From assembly GCA_945875225.1 (NCBI GenBank), contig CAMCJY010000047.1:1-10092 (forward strand): a DNA stretch of 10,092 nucleotides. The letters are read 5' to 3'. The translations under genes were made by a program, and so were the position numbers. Below the pieces are notes generated by a model that was given only the letters and a program-made list of their open reading frames with translations, ran no database searches and was not told where the DNA came from. Of this stretch, positions 7,401-10,092 are shown piece after piece. The DNA is from Comamonas sp. lk (GTDB lineage: Bacteria > Pseudomonadota > Gammaproteobacteria > Burkholderiales > Burkholderiaceae_C). Position 1 is the first letter of the stretch; each line of letters begins with the position of its first letter.

Positions 7401-8680
7401 AGCGTGGGCGCGCGGTTGAGCATCACGGGATGCTCTTTGATCACCTCTTCCAGAATGTCCCAGACCACCGGCGTGCCCGATTCGACCTCCTTTTTGGCCG
7501 CCTTGATGGTGGTGGCGATACCCATGGCTTCGAGGCGCGCGAAGATAAAGGGCTTGAACAACTCCAAGGCCATGAGCTTAGGCAAACCGCACTGGTGCAG
7601 TTTGAGCGTCGGGCCCACGGTAATGACCGAGCGGCCAGAGTAGTCCACGCGCTTGCCCAGCAAGTTTTGGCGGAAACGGCCGGACTTACCTTTGATCATG
7701 TCGGCCAGGGACTTCAAGGCGCGCTTGTTGGCGCCTGTCATGGCCTTGCCGCGGCGCCCATTGTCCAGCAGCGAGTCCACGGATTCTTGCAACATGCGTT
7801 TTTCATTGCGGGCAATGATTTCCGGCGCTTTGAGTTCGAGCAAACGGCGCAGACGGCTGTTGCGGTTGATCACTCGGCGGTACAAGTCATTCAGGTCGGA
7901 GGTGGCAAAGCGGCCGCCGTCCAGCGGCACCAGCGGACGCAGATCCGGGGGCAAGACGGGCAGCACTTCGAGCACCATCCACTCGGGCTTGATGCCCGAT
8001 TTTTTAAAGGCTTCCAGCACTTTAAGGCGCTTGGCGTTCTTCTTGATCTTAAGTTCTGAGCCGGTCAGGTCATTGCGCAGCTTTTCAATCGACCCTTCGA
8101 TGTCGATGCTTTGCAGCAAGTCCTTGATGCCTTCAGCACCCATCTTGGCCTGGAACTCGTCGCCGTATTCTTTGAATTTGGCGTCGAAATCATCCTCGGA
8201 CATGATGCCGAATTTTTTCAGCGGCGTCATGCCGGGGTCAGTCACCACATAGGCTTCAAAATAGAGCACACGCTCGATATCGCGCAGCGTCATGTCCAGC
8301 ACCAGGCCCAAACGACTGGGCAGGGACTTGAGGAACCAGATGTGGGCGCAAGGCGCCGCCAGGTCGATATGGCCCATGCGCTCGCGGCGCACTTTGGTCT
8401 GGGTCACTTCAACGCCGCACTTCTCGCAAATCACGCCACGGTGCTTGAGGCGTTTGTACTTGCCGCACAAGCATTCGTAGTCCTTAATGGGCCCGAAAAT
8501 TTTGGCGCAAAACAAGCCGTCACGCTCGGGCTTGAAGGTCCGGTAGTTAATAGTCTCGGGCTTTTTCACTTCGCCGAAAGACCAGGACCGGATTTTCTCC
8601 GGAGATGCCATACCGATTTTGATGGCATCAAAATGCTCATCGGGTGTGAACTGCTTGAACAGGTCGAGTAATGATTTCAT
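4457..8680 (-). CDS. rpoC: DNA-directed RNA polymerase beta' subunit
   Basis: RpoC, with RpoB, forms the catalytic cleft of RNA polymerase and contributes the active-site metal ligands. The product is complete at 1407 residues, the same length as in E. coli. The N-terminal zinc-binding domain has all four cysteines (C70, C72, C85, C88). The catalytic NADFDGDQMAVH loop supplies aspartates D458, D460 and D462. The second zinc site has C813, C887, C894 and C897. The bridge helix/trigger loop region reads GEPGTQLTMRTFHIGG (about 924-938), with the conserved M931 and H935. The following region is long enough to hold the lineage-specific SI3 insertion seen in proteobacteria. The C-terminus ends in an Ala/Glu-rich acidic tail of about 20 residues. 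An in-frame ATG lies 11 codons upstream, but the start at 8680 gives the conserved MKSLLDLFKQF beginning and has AAGGA six bases upstream. It follows rpoB by 72 bases, and an intrinsic terminator follows it. I see no frameshift or missing key residue. Confidence 0.99.
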   Translation of the reverse strand: MKSLLDLFKQFTPDEHFDAIKIGMASPEKIRSWSFGEVKKPETINYRTFKPERDGLFCAKIFGPIKDYECLCGKYKRLKHRGVICEKCGVEVTQTKVRRERMGHIDLAAPCAHIWFLKSLPSRLGLVLDMTLRDIERVLYFEAYVVTDPGMTPLKKFGIMSEDDFDAKFKEYGDEFQAKMGAEGIKDLLQSIDIEGSIEKLRNDLTGSELKIKKNAKRLKVLEAFKKSGIKPEWMVLEVLPVLPPDLRPLVPLDGGRFATSDLNDLYRRVINRNSRLRRLLELKAPEIIARNEKRMLQESVDSLLDNGRRGKAMTGANKRALKSLADMIKGKSGRFRQNLLGKRVDYSGRSVITVGPTLKLHQCGLPKLMALELFKPFIFARLEAMGIATTIKAAKKEVESGTPVVWDILEEVIKEHPVMLNRAPTLHRLGIQAFEPILIEGKAIQLHPLVCSAFNADFDGDQMAVHVPLSVEAQMEARTLMLASNNVLFPANGEPSIVPSQDVVLGLYYTTRDRINAKGEGLIFADTGEVQRAFDAGEVDLNARVNVRLTEYLKDKESGEFIANTKVWETTAGRALLSEILPKGLPFSNLNKALKKKEISKLINVSFRKCGLKETVVFADKLLQAGFRLATRAGISICIDDMLVPQEKHEIIRRAQTEVKEIEKQFVSGLVTSGERYNKVVDIWGKSGDEVSKVMMAKLSKEMVTDRHGNQVQQESFNSIYMMADSGARGSAAQIRQVAGMRGLMAKPDGSIIETPITANFREGLNVLEYFISTHGARKGLADTALKTANSGYLTRRLVDVTQDLVVTELDCETHNGYLMRAIVEGGEVIESLRDRILGRTVAEDVLHPENRSVVAAAGAMLDEDIIEELEAFGVDEVKVRTALTCETRFGICARCYGRDLGRGGLINHGEAVGVIAAQSIGEPGTQLTMRTFHIGGAASRAAIASSVEAKSSGNIGFNATMRYVTNSKSELVVISRSGEIVIQDEHGRERERHKVPYGAVLSVKADQAIKAGAILANWDPLTRPIITEFAGRAHFENVEEGLTVARQVDEVTGLSTLVVIDPKRRGSAKIVRPQVKLIDASGKEVKIPGTDHAVTIGFPVGALVQVRDGQDVGPGEVLARIPIEGQKTRDITGGLPRVAELFEARSPKDKGVLAEATGTVSFGKETKGKVRLQITDPEGKVWEELVPKEKNILVHEGQVVNKGESVVDGPADPQDILRLLGSEELARYIVDEVQDVYRLQGVKINDKHIEVIVRQMLRRVVVEATGDSNYIGGEQVERSEMLNTNDALRAEGKIPATFSNLLLGITKASLSTDSFISAASFQETTRVLTEAAIMGKRDELRGLKENVIVGRLIPAGTGLAYHEARLVREQMDDSERRAIAEADAAELVDATGETEAESAEGSAAE

Positions 8681-8686
8681 GGAAAT

Positions 8687-8691
8687 TCCTT
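8687..8691 (-). promoter_or_regulatory. Ribosome binding site of rpoC
   Basis: AAGGA on the minus strand ends six bases before the ATG at 8680. This decides against the longer start 11 codons upstream, whose extra residues do not resemble the beginning of known RpoC proteins. Confidence 0.85.
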
Positions 8692-8703
8692 TTTCATGTG
8701 AGG

Positions 8704-8729
8704 GGCAGCACATCCACCGGACGGCTGCC
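8704..8729 (-). other. Hairpin in the rpoB-rpoC intercistronic gap
   Basis: GGCAGC and GCTGCC arms (8724-8729 with 8704-8709) form a 6-bp perfect stem around a 14-base loop, in which a further TCC/GGA pairing is possible. No T-run follows, so it is not an intrinsic terminator. It sits 12 bases upstream of the rpoC ribosome binding site. It could be an RNA structure that affects processing or rpoC translation, or it could be chance in GC-rich DNA. Confidence 0.4.
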
Positions 8730-8752
8730 GCGAAAGGTCTCTAACTTGGTGT

Positions 8753-10092
8753 TTAACCACGCTCCAATTCGATATCCAGGCCCAGGGAACGGATTTCCTT
8801 GACCAGCACATTAAAGGACTCGGGCATGCCGGCCTCGATGGAATGCTCGCCCTTGACGATGCTTTCGTACACCTTGGTACGTCCTTGCACGTCGTCGGAC
8901 TTGACGGTGAGCATTTCCTGTAAGACATAGGAAGCACCATAGGCCTCCAAAGCCCAGACCTCCATTTCTCCGAAGCGCTGGCCGCCGAACTGTGCCTTGC
9001 CGCCCAAAGGCTGCTGCGTGACCAGGCTGTAAGGCCCGGTGGAACGGGCGTGCATCTTGTCATCGACCAAATGGTGCAGTTTGAGCACATGCATATAACC
9101 CACCGTGACGGGACGCTCGAAAGGCTCGCCGGTACGACCGTCGCACAGGTAAGCCTGGGTACGCGTATCGGTCAAGCCCTTGACCTTAGCCACTTCTTCA
9201 GGGTAGGCCAGTTTGAGCATGCCGCGGATCTCCTCTTCCGAAGCACCGTCAAACACGGGCGTAGCGAAAGTCGCGCCGGGCTGCAAATTGGCAGCCATTT
9301 CTAGCACCTGGTCATCGCTCAAGTCGCCTAGCGCCTCTTTGCGGCCGGAGCCGTTGTACAGGGCATCCATGAACTGGCGCATTTCGGCCATCTTGGACTG
9401 TTCTTGCAACATGTCGCCAATGCGTTGGCCCAGGCCCTTGGCGGCCCAGCCCAAATGCACTTCCAGCACCTGACCGACGTTCATCCTTGACGGAACGCCC
9501 AGTGGATTGAGCACGATGTCGCAGGGTGTACCGTCGGCCATATAGGGCATGTCTTCAACCGGAACGATCTTGGACACCACCCCTTTGTTACCGTGACGGC
9601 CGGCCATCTTGTCGCCAGGCTGCAAGCGACGCTTGACGGCGATATAGACCTTGACCATTTTCAAAACGCCGGCGGGCAGCTCGTCGCCCTGGGTTAGTTT
9701 TTTGCGCTTTTCTTCAAAAGACAAGTCAAAGCTGTGGCGGGTTTGCTCCAGCGAGGCCTTGATGCTTTCAAGTTGCGAAGCCACAGCGTCATCGGCTGGG
9801 CGGATGTCGAACCAGTGGAATTTCTCCACCGAGTCCAGATAGGCTTTGTCGATAATGCTGCCCTTGGCCAGCTTGTTGGGCCCACCGTTGGCGGTTTTGC
9901 CGCTCAGCAGCTTGGCGATACGGTCAAAAGCGTCGGCTTCCACGATGCGCAGCTGGTCGTTCAAATCCAAGCGGAATCGCTTGAGCTCGTCGTCGATGAT
10001 TTGCTGGGCACGCTTGTCGCGCACGATGCCCTCGCGGGTGAACACCTGCACGTCAATGACCGTGCCTTGTGAGCCCTGGTCCACGCGCAAAG
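8753..10092 (-). CDS. rpoB: DNA-directed RNA polymerase beta subunit, C-terminal third (5' part outside window)
   Basis: RpoB forms one side of the RNA polymerase active-site cleft. About 446 codons are visible, matching roughly the last third of the E. coli protein (1342 aa). They run from a TVIDVQVFTREG segment, through a charged helical insertion, to the active-site stretch GDKMAGRHGNKGVVSKI (visible residues about 160-176) and the near-invariant C-terminal block HLVDDKMHARSTGPYSLVTQ, followed by GGKAQFGGQRFGEMEVWALE. It ends in EIRSLGLDIELERG, equivalent to the EIRSLGINIELEDE end of E. coli. The frame runs off the right edge with no start codon in view; the TTG at 10090 is internal, not a start. 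The rifampicin-binding region lies upstream and cannot be assessed here. It is in an operon with rpoC (72-base gap), as in nearly all bacteria. Confidence 0.99.
   Translation of the reverse strand, partial: LRVDQGSQGTVIDVQVFTREGIVRDKRAQQIIDDELKRFRLDLNDQLRIVEADAFDRIAKLLSGKTANGGPNKLAKGSIIDKAYLDSVEKFHWFDIRPADDAVASQLESIKASLEQTRHSFDLSFEEKRKKLTQGDELPAGVLKMVKVYIAVKRRLQPGDKMAGRHGNKGVVSKIVPVEDMPYMADGTPCDIVLNPLGVPSRMNVGQVLEVHLGWAAKGLGQRIGDMLQEQSKMAEMRQFMDALYNGSGRKEALGDLSDDQVLEMAANLQPGATFATPVFDGASEEEIRGMLKLAYPEEVAKVKGLTDTRTQAYLCDGRTGEPFERPVTVGYMHVLKLHHLVDDKMHARSTGPYSLVTQQPLGGKAQFGGQRFGEMEVWALEAYGASYVLQEMLTVKSDDVQGRTKVYESIVKGEHSIEAGMPESFNVLVKEIRSLGLDIELERG

Noticed and set aside
7280..8059. 259-codon plus-strand open frame opposite rpoC
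   Set aside because: It lies wholly antisense to the conserved rpoC core. Its translation is rich in His, Gln, Arg and Ala without a recognisable domain, as expected for a GC-biased shadow frame.
8681..8713. Longer rpoC start at 8713 adding 11 residues
   Set aside because: The extra residues do not resemble RpoC N-termini, and the 8680 ATG has a well-placed AAGGA and gives exactly the conserved beginning.

Overview
The window is a housekeeping stretch of a proteobacterial chromosome, and every gene lies on the minus strand. The RpoB and RpoC sequences, the moderately high GC content and the rsmB-DUF4390-ntrY order all suggest a betaproteobacterium of the order Burkholderiales. The RpoC wording most resembles what I recall of Comamonadaceae (the Acidovorax, Rhodoferax and Polaromonas group). 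That placement rests on memory of the families, not on a search.

In transcription order (right to left) the layout is: the 3' third of rpoB (8753-10092, its 5' part outside the window); a 72-base gap holding the rpoC ribosome binding site and a GC-rich hairpin; a complete rpoC (4457-8680, 1407 aa); a strong intrinsic terminator (4396-4434); then a tightly packed four-gene run. This run consists of a small membrane-anchored LemA-like protein (3849-4379), the 16S rRNA m5C967 methyltransferase rsmB (2531-3841), an exported DUF4390 protein (1942-2538), and an NtrY-type sensor histidine kinase (1945 to beyond the left edge). The kinase gene loses about its last 80-120 codons at the window border, and its partner regulator ntrX would be expected next.

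rpoB and rpoC encode the beta and beta' subunits that together form the catalytic centre of RNA polymerase. The downstream run joins translation-related RNA modification (RsmB) to an envelope protein and a membrane sensor. Its genes are separated by 7, -8 and -4 bases, which points to one transcript with translational coupling. The terminator after rpoC ends only 16 bases before the first start codon of this run. Its promoter must therefore overlap or precede the terminator, or the run must rely on readthrough.

There is no stretch over 300 bases without a gene. I saw no mobile element, CRISPR array, tRNA, rRNA or sign of recent gene transfer, and no convincing undescribed system. The observations worth a second look are modest: the terminator and start arrangement, the divergent LemA-like protein, the coupling of ntrY to rsmB, and a few small sequence structures.
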